Below, one piece after another: positions 53,977-64,000 of a DNA stretch of 64,000 nt (positions within the stretch are counted from its first letter, which is position 1; each line of letters begins with the position of its first letter). Position numbers and translations under genes: made by a program. The stretch is from Avena insularis. Lineage: Eukaryota > Streptophyta > Magnoliopsida > Poales > Poaceae. The DNA lies in contig CM042688.1 of the NCBI GenBank assembly GCA_023614405.1, positions 65,892,253 to 65,956,252 of the forward strand. The letters are read 5' to 3'. The notes beneath the pieces were generated by a model. It had not been told where the DNA came from and did no database searches. It worked only from the letters and a program-made list of their open reading frames with translations.

Positions 53977-56861
53977 ATGAATTACAATGGCCTAAGTAAC
54001 TAGCAAGAGAATATGTGATGATGTTCATCGAAAACAAACAAAGGGTTGTTGTGTTGCTCGTTAACATCAAAGCTTGCCTTCAAGATTTGTTTCAATAATT
54101 GTTATTTTGATCAGGTATTATGACGACAAAAGGTTGTTCAAATAATTACCGTATTCCATAATAGATGGATGATATACAAGTCTGGTTGGAGAAATAACGA
54201 CCATAAAACTAATGCTAAAATGTCTCAAGACAAATAATTGAAAGATCACTTGCAAAGTGACATCATTGTTTAAATTATATTGAAAGGGATACATGAAGAA
54301 ACTCCATGTTGATGGATTTTTGGAGTCTTTGATTTTGATCAAATGACGCTTGTGATACTTTCCTGGAAATAATTAAAACTCCGTTCGTAGGCCAAAAGAG
54401 GAACGGACAACTAACTGATTGGAATTTGTACATATTGATGTATATAGTCCATTATGTGTAGTCGTGGGCGATGGATTTCAACTTCATATGCTTTCTCCGA
54501 AGATTTGAGTGAGTATATATATACTTATTCAATAAGGAAGAAGTATGAAACATTTGAAAATGTTCAAAGACTTTCAAGATGAAGTGGAAAATTATTGTAA
54601 CAAGAAAATAAAAAAAGTTTATGATTGGATCATAAAGAAAGATGTTTGAGTTACAAGTTTAGCAAAACACCTAAGATTTGAGGAATCGTTCCATGGATTT
54701 GCATTTCCCAAAACACCATAGGAGTATGGAGTGTTCGAGATATGTAATGAAACTTTGTTTGACATGGTAAGATCAAAGGTGTCATTTATAAAACTGCCAT
54801 TATATTTTAAAGATTAAAGCTTTAGTGACTACCGCTTTTACACTGAAAAGAGCTCCATCGTGATCCGTTGAAATGACACCATATAAGTCATGGTTTGGGA
54901 TGAAACCCAGGTTGTCCTTTCTTAAATTTTGGTGTGCTAGGCATAAGTAAAGTGTTTACAACCAAAGTCGGATGAGCATGTCTTTGTAGGTTATTTCGAA
55001 TAACCATTGGGTATTCCTCCATAACACCAAAGACAAAAGTGTTTGTCGCTTAGAATGTCGAGTTTCTTGAGAAGGAATTTTTGGTGAAAAGTCAAGTGTG
55101 AGGACAATAGAACTTTGACAAGGTTGTTGAACCTTGGCTAATATGTGCTGAGTTGCGCAGCATCGGTAAGTGTCCCGGAGGCAGCAACAATGCTCATGGC
55201 TCACGTGCCTCAAAGGTTGTGGTCACGGAGATCTAAGTTACTATTGAACCAAGTAGGTCGGGTAAGTAATCAAATGCCAAGATTTGAGAGTTAAATCATT
55301 GTTGTTTGACAATGATGAACCGACTACATGTAAATAATCAATGATGGGCCCTGACTTCGTTAAGTGGCTTGAAGCCATAAAATCTGTGATAATTCCATAC
55401 ACGAGAAATCAAGCTTTGAATTTGAAAGACCCTCTGGAAAGGTGCAAGACCTTATAGTCGTATATGGATCTATAAAGAAATAGACATGGATGTTTCACAT
55501 CTATGAAATAGTCGACATGTCGGAAAGAGTTTACGACAATGTTCAAGGAATTGACTATGATAAGATTTGATCTTTCATAGCGATATTTAGTCTGGACGGA
55601 TTAATGTAGCAACCACTACATATATTTTGGTATATGGTAGTTGAACAAACAAAACAAGTTCTTCTAATAGAATGGTTACCTAGGACGTGTACATGACAAG
55701 ATTCAAAAGTTTTTTTTTGTTAATTCAAAGGATGCTAAAAGAGTATGCAAAACTTCAATGGTGAAGTGAGCATCGTGGAGTTGGAATCTTCACCGTGATG
55801 AAACCGTTAAAAGTTTAATTTCATCAGAGACGATGAAGATGTTTGCATTTTGCAAGAAATTAAGTGGGAGCGCTAAGACATATTTCTAATACATTATGTG
55901 AAAGACATATTGTTGATTAGAAATGATGTATTTTTTATTGACACAGGTTAAGTATTTCATTTCGATGAAAGACTTAGGCATAACCCAAGAAGGCATCAAT
56001 GTCTATATGGATAGATTGAGGCGCTAATATGGTTTTGCTAAATGTACATAGATAAGATGTTGAATGAGTTCAATATGGAAACAACAAGAAAGGTTCTTGG
56101 CCTTGGAAAGGACTGAATCAAGATTCAAGTGTGTTGACACGAGATTCAAGTGTTTTGACACTTGGTGAAATCACAAGAATATTTTGATCAATCATTCTTT
56201 GAGATGTACACATCCAGATATGTCCTATGCTCTAAATGTTATGAGCATATACCAGAATGACTCATAAGATGATCATTGGACAATAGTAGGGATATTCCTA
56301 CGATCTTTGGAAGAACTAAGAATATATTATTTATATAGTGGTGACAAATAGTTCATTGTAAATTGTTGCATTGATACTAGTTTTGTCACAAATTAAGTTT
56401 ATCTCAATTTAAACTATGGGTGGCACAATGTAATGGAAAGGAAGTTCCATAGCAGTTGGTTGAGTACCAAAGTTAAAACATTGTGACAGATACTACAACA
56501 AAAGGCTAAGTATATGACTACTATTGTAGCAGCAAATGAGGGCATTTGCGTCAAGTAGTTTGTTATCAAACTAGGTGTGGTTCATAGCGGGATAATACTA
56601 TGAAGATGCATTGTATGACAATTGTATCAACATGATTTAATCCCAAGGAACTAAAGGTCTCACCAAAGGACCAAATTTATACAATGCCATCTCATTAGAG
56701 AATGAGTAATGCGTAGAGACGCAAGGACATGCAAATACACACGGACCTGGAAGTGTCAGATCTGAAGATTATGTTTACCACTAGCAATAGTGTCTATACA
56801 ACACCAGAAAGCCATAGGTGTTGAATGCACAAGTTTTTTAACTAGATTATTGACTCTAGTG
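53977..56861 (+). pseudogene. Decayed pol of outer copia
   Basis: Continuation after the inner insertion. Integrase traces at 54470-54600 read FSEDLSEYIYTYSIRKKYETFE in one frame over a few codons at a time. An RT box lies at 55892-55920 (YVKDILLI where YVDD is expected), and the RNase H block at 56485-56540 (GACAGATACTACAACAAAAG). Collinear with 49211-52088. No frame longer than 90 codons. Confidence 0.72.
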
Positions 56862-56873
56862 CAAGTGGGAGAC
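56862..56873 (+). other. Polypurine tract of outer copia
   Basis: CAAGTGGGAGAC immediately before the LTR start TGTTAGAG, identical to the inner element tract. Confidence 0.85.
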
Positions 56874-57439
56874 TGTTAGAGATATGCCCAAGAGGCAATA
56901 ATAAAGTGGTTATTATTATATCTTTATGTTTATGATAAATGTTTACGTCCCATGCTATAAATTGTATTAACCGGAAACATTGATACTTGTGTTTTTTGTA
57001 AACATAAAAGAGTCCCTAGTAAGCCTCTTGTTAAACTAGCTTGTTGATTAATGGATGATCATGGTTTCCTGATCATGGACATTGGATGTCGTTAATAACA
57101 AGATCATATCATTAGGAGAATGATGTGATGGACACACACCCATAGTAAGCATAGCATAAGATCAAGTCATTAAGTTTGTTTTGCTACAAGCTTTCAAATG
57201 CATAGTAACCTAATCCTTCGACCATGAGGTTATGTTAATCACCATCACCAGATGGATACTTTGATGACATCAAACACCGCTTAAATCGGGTGGTTATAAA
57301 GGTGTCATTGGGTATTCTGAAAGTATGTGTTGAAGCGCATGGACCAAGATTGGGATTTGTCCATCCATATGACGGATAGATATACTCTGGGCCCTCTCGG
57401 TGGAATGTCATCTAGTTAGCTTGCAAGCATGTGACTAGG
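56874..57439 (+). repeat. 3' LTR of outer copia, truncated
   Basis: 566 bp match the first part of the 5' LTR (41982-42549) up to GTGACTAGG. From 57440 the sequence is gypsy LTR. The remaining 600 bp of copia LTR are absent from the window. Confidence 0.88.
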
Positions 57440-60400
57440 TGTCAACACCCGGATTTTTAATCCCAGGTGCCCGTTATGCCATACCTCGCAATCCCAGGAT
57501 TACCAGTTTTGCGAGACATAATGGATTGGATATCATAGTACATCATCCATTACAAACCATACATAAGGTCTTACACAAATATGGATCTCATGATCCAGGT
57601 CTTAATACAACAAGCAGCGGAAATAAAAGATAGCATAGCAGTGGGGTCCATCTTGAGGTGAGACGATGCGAAAGCGAATAGTCCTAGTTATCATAGCCGT
57701 CCTGCTGACCATCATCCTGATAATCTCCTTTATAGCCTGGCCATGATAATAGCCAGGGACAAAGCCATGAGTACTCTTTAAGTACTCGCAAACTACTACT
57801 AACAAGTAGATATATCCTAAATTAAAATACTGAATCTAAGTTAACTATCAAGTTAAGTTTGAAGCCTAAGCTAAGTTCAGAAGCGAAGAAAGATAAAATA
57901 AAATTCCAGAGTCACTTAAGTTGGGAAGCTATTATCATCAACACAACCCTGTTGTGGTCAAGTCAAAGATCATCATTCATTTCAAGTTATTTGGAAAACA
58001 TCTGACAACGAAAACAGTATGGCCATTCCAACTGTCCATAATCATGGCTTGACTATTGAATAGTTTGACACTCTGCAGAGGTGGTACACTTTCACCACAA
58101 GATTCGATACATCTATCAGGGATAACCCTGAATCATCATACTTAGTATGTAGATAATCAAACATAACCTTCCCTTTACACACCCTAGTATAAGCACCTCT
58201 CCTATGAGCATGGCCTCCCAACCATGAACATCAGTCATCTTGGGCACTGCATAGGTGGACAACATTAAGTGGTAGCCTCATCTCAAACCTCTCCCGTGAG
58301 GGAACTAATACTAATGCATATAAATTTCCAGCTAAGCCTTATCCAATTCAGGTAATGTGGTTGTACGGTAAAATTTGGAATGGTATCGCATCCGAATCCA
58401 ACCATCAGTTTTATAAAAGGGGTTAAGGCTCATGCCTTATCATTTTCCACATCATAAACCAGTTGTGTTTCGTAACACATGTCAAAACATCTCAATAGAA
58501 TGACTCATCATTCCAAGATTTTCATAACTCATTTTCACCAAGTATTCCCATCTAAAGTGACTCAAGTTTTTGATCTACTCTAAACTACTAAGTTAAGAGT
58601 GTTCACTAAGGTGAAAAGATGGGATCAATCTCATGCCATAGAATGATATCTAAAGGTTTCTAAGTAGGTCAAGTTTTATACTTTTTATGCTACCTTCAAT
58701 TTTAAGTAGAGAACTTTGTATAATCTAAGGTTGGGTAAAACTTGTCCATGAGACTTGGGGCATTAATAGTGAAAAGGGGTGTGATTAAAGCATGCTTAAG
58801 GCATCTTTGCTAAACCATCTAGTTTATTCTAGCTTTCTAACCATAGCTTTCTAAGGTAAGTTTGCAAGGGTTAGCTTGCCCTGCTAATAGTGGCTTGCCT
58901 TGGTTGGTGCAGTGGTTGAAGTTGTCTTCTTCTTCTTCCTGGTAGAACTCCTCCTCCTCGAGAGTTTGGTCGGTGCTATCGTCTAGAAATACATAGGGAG
59001 TGCACAATCACCAAACAATACTTAACTAGGCTAAGTAGCATTCTAAAGCACACAATTGATGATCTATTATCATCACAAACATTACAAGTTTTAATTCAAT
59101 AGTTTTAATCTTTTTATTTTAGAAAAGTAATTTCTACTCATTGAAATGTTAACTAAAATTTAATATTCAACACCAAAATATGAGATCATGTGGACACATG
59201 TCCTCACCACATATTCCACAGGTGGGAATGAGATTTAAAGGTTGGATCAATATTACTTTAGTTTAAGTTTATTATTTAATGATTTAAAGTGACTAGAAAT
59301 GCCTATATAGCATTATTTTGGTACTAGTCCAAAGTCACTGCATGTAAACCTTAATATTATTACATATTTGGATAGATATGATGAAATGTGATTTTGAGAG
59401 TTGGAATCAACTCAAAAATGACTTTGTTGATTTTATAAAAATGTTGCAAGTTGTAAAAGCTTTTGTCTTCTCATTTTTATTAGGAGAGATCTATAAATCT
59501 AATTGAATTAAATCCAACGGGCTTGGATAGATCATTTCAATACCTTTCAGAAAAAATTAGTTTCATGCAATTTGGATTTGTCAAACTCACAGAATTGATT
59601 TTTGAAACACAGGATAGAAACTATATTCTAACTAAAAAGAAAAATCCTAATTTGAATTTCCAAGCAGCGAGAGCGAAATGGGCAGCCCACTGCGCTCATG
59701 TGGCGTCATGGCTGACTTAGCGAGGACCCCACCCGTCGATGTACGGGGGGTGCGGCGGTATAAATGACAGTGGCCGTGCGATCTGGTTCTAATCCAACGG
59801 TGAGGTCATCGTCGGCGTTGGGCAACGCCGGCGAGAGAACCTAAGCGGCCGGTGGGGGTCGTTGGGGCTCACCGGGGGTTCAGGCGAGGTCGGCGAGGTG
59901 GGCGAGCAGCGAAGTCGACGACGGCGAACCTCCTAGTACCAGCGGCTTCTCTGGGCGGATCAATCAGCGCCCTTCTCCTCCGGCGGCGGCTCGGCTGCAA
60001 TTCCGGCTCTGGTGCTCGGCGGCTCCGGTGGCGGTGGGGAGTGAGTGTGAGAGGTGGTGAGTGAGATGGTGTGCTCAAATCGGCTGGGGTGGCCTCTATT
60101 TATAGTGGCGAGAGGGACCGAGGCGCCGGTGAGCTCGTCGTGGTCGACGGTACAGACGGCTATCGACATGGGCGACGGTAGGGGGTGGTGCGGTGCTACC
60201 TGGCAATGCTCAACAACATGGTGGCGAGGCGTGGGGCGGTGCGGTTTGATGGAACACGCGATGCTCTGCGCGGCGGGCGTCTTTGACGACGGCGGTGGCT
60301 GTCGTCATGGAGGCGTGACGGGGATGTCTGGCGGTCTCTGGGTCGTTGGCAATCATGTATGCAAGCGGTAGGCTTGATGCGTGGGCGTCGGTCGAGGTGG

Positions 60401-61343
60401 CGCTCTAGCGCATGCTCGGCATGGTTCTTTGGCGGGCTGGCGCGGTCCGCGTGTGGTCGAGGTTGGCAAGGTTCGGGCGCTGGACAGGGAGTGGCCGTGG
60501 ATGGTGGGCTACCTCCTAGACAAGGTTGGCACGGCTAAATCTCCTCCTAGCTTGCTGTCTCCACTGGGGTGGCATGGTGAGCTTCGGCTGTTCACCATTG
60601 ATGTCCTTGCCTTGACTTATAGTGAGTCTAGTGCTTGGTTTAACTTGCTAGCTGATCTACTGAGATGGTTGTGAGCTAGAGAGGGAACAAGTTAGGCTTC
60701 AATCACTGCTCATAATAGTGTTTGGTTTTTGTTTGATTTGTGTCTGCCACCTGTTCGATGAAAATGGTCGCAAGAACTCAAGTTTTGAATTTTGAAAAGA
60801 TTTTTTGGTGGGTGTGCTAAGTTGGTGCTGGTGAGTCTGCAGATGCTTGGGTTTTGAAAGTTGAGCTTGTTTGAGTGGTTTTTGAAAAAGTGGGATCTTC
60901 CCATATGATAAAGATTCAATTTTGAACTGTTATTTAAAATAGTTTACGAAGGTTTTAGAAGATCAAAAGGTGGGCCTTGGTACCTCATTATGTGTACTAG
61001 CAAGGGTGCAAAGATCAAGAATTGTTTACATTAATTTTTGAGTACTAGGAATAGCCAAAGTAGACATGGGAGTTAATTTTGGCAAAATGACCATTTCTCC
61101 ATTTTAAATCTTTTTGATTTGATTTTCTTTAGAAAAAGTTTGGGAATGATGTAGATGATGTTTAAGTCACCTAAGAAACATTTTACAAGCATTGGATCAC
61201 TTAATCATGGCAATTCAAACAACTCCTATTTAAATGCACATAATATGAATGCTTTCATTTTAAAAATGGAAAAGTTTTTGTTAACCCTATTTTTGGATGA
61301 TTGGATCTTTGATAAACTTGGATTGAAGTTTTGGGATGTTACA
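57440..61343 (-). repeat. 3' LTR of the chromovirus-type element
   Basis: 3904 bp with TG/CA ends. On the minus strand a CTATAAATAGAGG box at 60093-60105 is the likely promoter, followed by a GC-rich leader (60060-59700). Open frames in this leader (for example 59852-60078) have no recognised homology and are taken as chance. Only the inner boundary is fixed by the purine tract; the outer boundary is set by TGTCAACA at 57440. Confidence 0.82.
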
Positions 61344-61361
61344 AACCTTCCCCCCCTTAAA
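61344..61361 (-). other. Polypurine tract of the chromovirus-type element
   Basis: The minus strand reads TTTAAGGGGGGGAAGGTT directly before the LTR start TGTAACATCC. Confidence 0.9.
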
Positions 61362-61394
61362 CAAAAAATCTTGTCCCGAGATTTACAAAGAAAA

Positions 61395-63059
61395 CTAGGA
61401 ACTAAAAAGATCTAGGAACTCTGTCCTAATGTAATCTTCGCGTTCCCAAGTGGCTTCCTCCTCGGTATGGTTGCTCCACTGAATCTTGAGAAACTTGATA
61501 CTCCTGGTCCTGGTGGTCCTGTAGGCCTCTTCTAAGATACGGATGGGCACTTCCCGATAGGTTAGGTCGTTGTTGATTTCCACAGCTCTGTGATCGATGT
61601 TCTTGAAAACTTCCGTCTTCTCCGGCACTTCTAGGCATTTGCGGAGTAACGAGATATGGAACACATTGTGGATGGCTGACATCTCTTCAGGCAATTCCAG
61701 CTGATACGATACTTCTCCTCGACGGTTCAGAATCTTGAAAGGTCCGATATATCTGGGGGTAACTTTCCTTGGACTAAAGCGTTGAGTTCCCTTCAAGGGC
61801 GAAACCTTGAGATATACGAAATCTCCGACATTGAAAGTCAGGTCTCTCCTTCTCTTGTCAGCATAGCTCTTCTGTCTGGATTGGGCGGTCTTGAGGTGCT
61901 CACGGACTTTGTGAACTTTCTCTTCGGCTTCTCGAAGAATGTCGGGTCCAAAGATTGGACTCTCTCCTACTTGCGACCAATTTAAGGGGGTACGACATTT
62001 TCTTCCGTATAGGAATTCAAATGGTGCCATCTGCAAACTAGCCTGATAACTGTTGTTATATGAGAACTCTGCGAATGGTAGGCAGTCTTCCCATTTTGAT
62101 CCGTATTCCAACACACAGGCTCTAAGCATATCCTCAAGAATCTGGTTGACTCTCTCAGTCTGTCCATCTGTTTGCGGGTGATAGGCGGTACTGAAATTTA
62201 ACTTGGTTCCTAAACCTTCCTGGACTTTCTGCCAAAATCTTGAAGTAAACTGGGTTCTTCGATCTGATACAATGGTCTTGGGGGTTCCATGCAGACTAAC
62301 AATTCTAGCAATGTACAACTCTGCTAGTTTTGCACTTTGGTAGGTTGTCTTGACAGGTATGAAGTGGGCTACCTTAGATAGTCTATCAACTATGACCCAG
62401 ATTGAGTCATTTCCCCTACTAGAAGTAGGTAAACCTGTGATAAAGTCCATCCCGACAGAATCCCATTTCCATTCCGGAATCTGCAATGGTTGCAACAATC
62501 CTGCAGGTCTCTGATGCTCTGCTTTGACTCTTTGACAAATGTCACACTTGGAGATATAGCTTTCGATCTCTCGCTTCATCTTGTGCCACCAAAATTGCTC
62601 CTTCAAATCTTGATACATGTTTGTTCCTCCGGGGTGGATAGAATAAAGGGTATCATGAGCTTCCTTCATGATAACTTCTTTCAGTTCTGAATCTGCTGGA
62701 ACACAGATACGTCCTTTGTACCACAGTACTCCTTCTTCGTCTTCGGTGAATCTAGGTACTTTGCCTGTACCAATACGACGTTTGATCCCGTTGATACTCT
62801 CATTTCCCTTCTGGGCTTCCTTGATCTGGCTAAACAAAGTGGGTTGAAGTTCAATGCTAGCTAGGAATCCTTTGCTAACTACTTCAGTCCTGAACTGCTC
62901 CAGCTCCTCATACAAACTTGGTTGCTTCTCTTTGATCATGGTGTTAAGCCTACACGGCAATCTGCTAAGAGCATCCGCTACCACATTGGCTTTGCCGGGG
63001 TGATAGTGAATGTCAAGGTCATAATCCTTGATTAACTCTATCCATCTTCTTTGCCTCAT
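61395..63059 (-). pseudogene. RNase H end, integrase and chromodomain of the chromovirus-type element
   Basis: 554 codons are open. They start at the end of RNase H (YHPGKANVVADALSRLP). Then comes the HHCC zinc finger (HDTLYSIHPG ... CDICQRVK), the triad D (VGMDFITGLP), D (IVSDRRTQF) and E (TDGQTERVNQ), the GPF-type C-terminal block (YIGPFKILNRRGEVSYQLELP), and a chromodomain-like tail (IKFLKIQWSNHTEEEATWE). The chromodomain is thought to steer insertion to heterochromatin. SDRR replaces the usual SDRG. The preceding RNase H is frameshifted, so Pol is not intact. Confidence 0.92.
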
Positions 63060-64000
63060 ATTTAGCTCATACGGGTGAAGATATACTTCAAGATTTTATG
63101 ATGCGAGTAAATCTCACAGCGATTACCCATCAAATAGTGGCGCCATGTCTTCAACGCTTGAACCACTGCTAGCTCAAGATCATGGGTCGGATAGTTCTGC
63201 TCATCTGCTTGATTGTCGCATGACAGATACGATGACTTTGCCTTCTTGCATCAATACACATCCTAGGCCAATTTTGGATGCGTCACAATACACATCAAAC
63301 GGCTTCTTGATGTCTGGCATGATCAAAATTGGGGCTGATATCAATCTCTTCTTTAGTTCCCGGAAACTAGCTTCACACTTGTCCGTCCATTCAAACTTCT
63401 TGTCCTTCTTCAACAATTGGGTCATTGGTCGGGCTATGCTCGAGAATCCTTCTACAAACTTGCGATAATATCCCGCTAATCCAAGGAATGAACGAACTTG
63501 GGTTTGATTGGTTGGGGCTTCCCATTCTTCTACATCTTTGATCTTGGTAGGATCAACAGAGACTCCTCCGGCAGACACAACATGACCTAGGAATCCTACT
63601 TCTTTTAGCCAAAACTCACACTTGCTGAACTTGGCATATAACTGATGCTCTCTCAGGGTTCCTAGGATGATTCTCAGATGTTGCTCATGCTCTTCTTCGG
63701 ACTTGGAGTAGATAAGGATGTCGTCGATAAACACAACTACAAACTTATCTAGGAAATTCATAAAGATCTTATTCATGAGATTCATGAAATAAGCAGGGGC
63801 ATTGGTTAATCCAAAATACATAACCGTATACTCGTATAAACCATAGCGAGTAGTAAAGGTGGTCTTCGGAATATCCGTTGCACGAATCTTAAGTTGGTGA
63901 TAACCAGTCCTAAGATCAATCTTTGAGAATACGAGCTCGATCAATGATCAAATAGATCCTCTATATTTGGCAAGGGTACTTGTTCTTGATGGTGACATCA
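63060..64000 (-). pseudogene. RT and RNase H of the chromovirus-type element (partial)
   Basis: Blocks [15 protein letters not shown], then [15 protein letters not shown], the catalytic FIDDILIYS, and [17 protein letters not shown], with RNase H opening [11 protein letters not shown] frameshift near 63215 and a second near 63075 damage RNase H; reading in the other frame gives NYPTHDLELAVVQALKTWRHY. A further frameshift near 63945 separates it from [13 protein letters not shown] upstream. The sequence runs off the right edge. Confidence 0.9.

Larger units (their letters stand above)
41982..57439 (+). mobile_element. Outer copia LTR retrotransposon, decayed, interrupted by inner copy
   Basis: 5' LTR 41982-43148, initiator-Met primer site at 43150, internal part 43149-45255 and 53977-56873, and a 3' LTR from 56874 that is cut off at 57439. 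The internal part keeps only traces of copia pol and no long frame. LTR starts are TGTTGGAGATATGCCCAAG and TGTTAGAGATATGCCC. The 5' LTR is shorter than in the inner copy and holds a 119-bp gypsy-derived block. No outer target duplication can be tested because the 3' end is lost. Confidence 0.88.
57440..64000 (-). mobile_element. Chromovirus-type gypsy retrotransposon (Del/Tekay-like), 3' part
   Basis: On the minus strand: RT, RNase H, integrase with a chromodomain-like tail, purine tract, then a 3' LTR of 3904 bp starting TGTAACATCCC and ending GTGTTGACA. Very long LTRs and the C-terminal chromodomain fit the Del/Tekay lineage. Gag, protease and the 5' LTR lie beyond the right edge. Confidence 0.9.

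Noticed and set aside
59852..60674. Plus-strand frames in the gypsy LTR
   Set aside because: They lie opposite the GC-rich RNA leader of the minus-strand element and match nothing known.

Overview
The window is grass nuclear DNA. It looks like Pooideae, most probably Triticeae (wheat, barley, Aegilops) or a close relative. The reasons are Stowaway MITEs with the CTCCCTCCGTCC terminus, a copia LTR starting TGTTGGAGATATGCCC, GC-rich intron-containing genes, and a hexokinase very close to rice HXK6. No tool was run; exon joins were checked by hand for reading frame.

Layout. (1) Positions 1-23615 hold two nested gypsy retrotransposons of one family, both on the minus strand. The inner copy (B, 2487-17459) is complete: two LTRs, a tRNA-Lys-type primer site and a GCAGT target duplication. 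The outer copy (A, 1-2486 plus 17460-23615) runs off the left edge. Each carries gag-protease-RT-RNaseH-integrase remnants and, on the opposite strand, a second gene. In B that gene has seven exons and its own putative promoter. (2) Positions 23616-41981 are a gene island: a truncated LRR-receptor-kinase fragment, an intact LRR receptor-like kinase (24986-28233, +, two exons), and an intact type-B hexokinase (31302-37863, -, nine exons, 505 codons plus stop). The two intact genes are convergent. Small elements (Stowaway MITEs, a SINE with 18-bp target duplication, a retroposon inside a MITE) sit in introns and between genes. (3) Positions 41982-57439 hold two nested copia elements of one family on the plus strand. 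The inner copy (45256-53971) has an AATTC target duplication; both have decayed pol. (4) Positions 57440-64000 are the 3' part of a minus-strand chromovirus-type gypsy element with a 3.9-kb LTR, abutting the truncated 3' LTR of the outer copia.

The ordinary cellular functions are the two intact genes: a membrane receptor kinase of the HAESA/HSL type and a glucose-phosphorylating, membrane-anchored hexokinase. Everything else is transposon-derived or unassigned. The most unusual features are the intron-bearing antisense gene with a 59-bp minisatellite in one intron, the double occurrence of same-family nesting, and a 119-bp block shared between the outer copia LTR and the neighbouring gypsy LTR.
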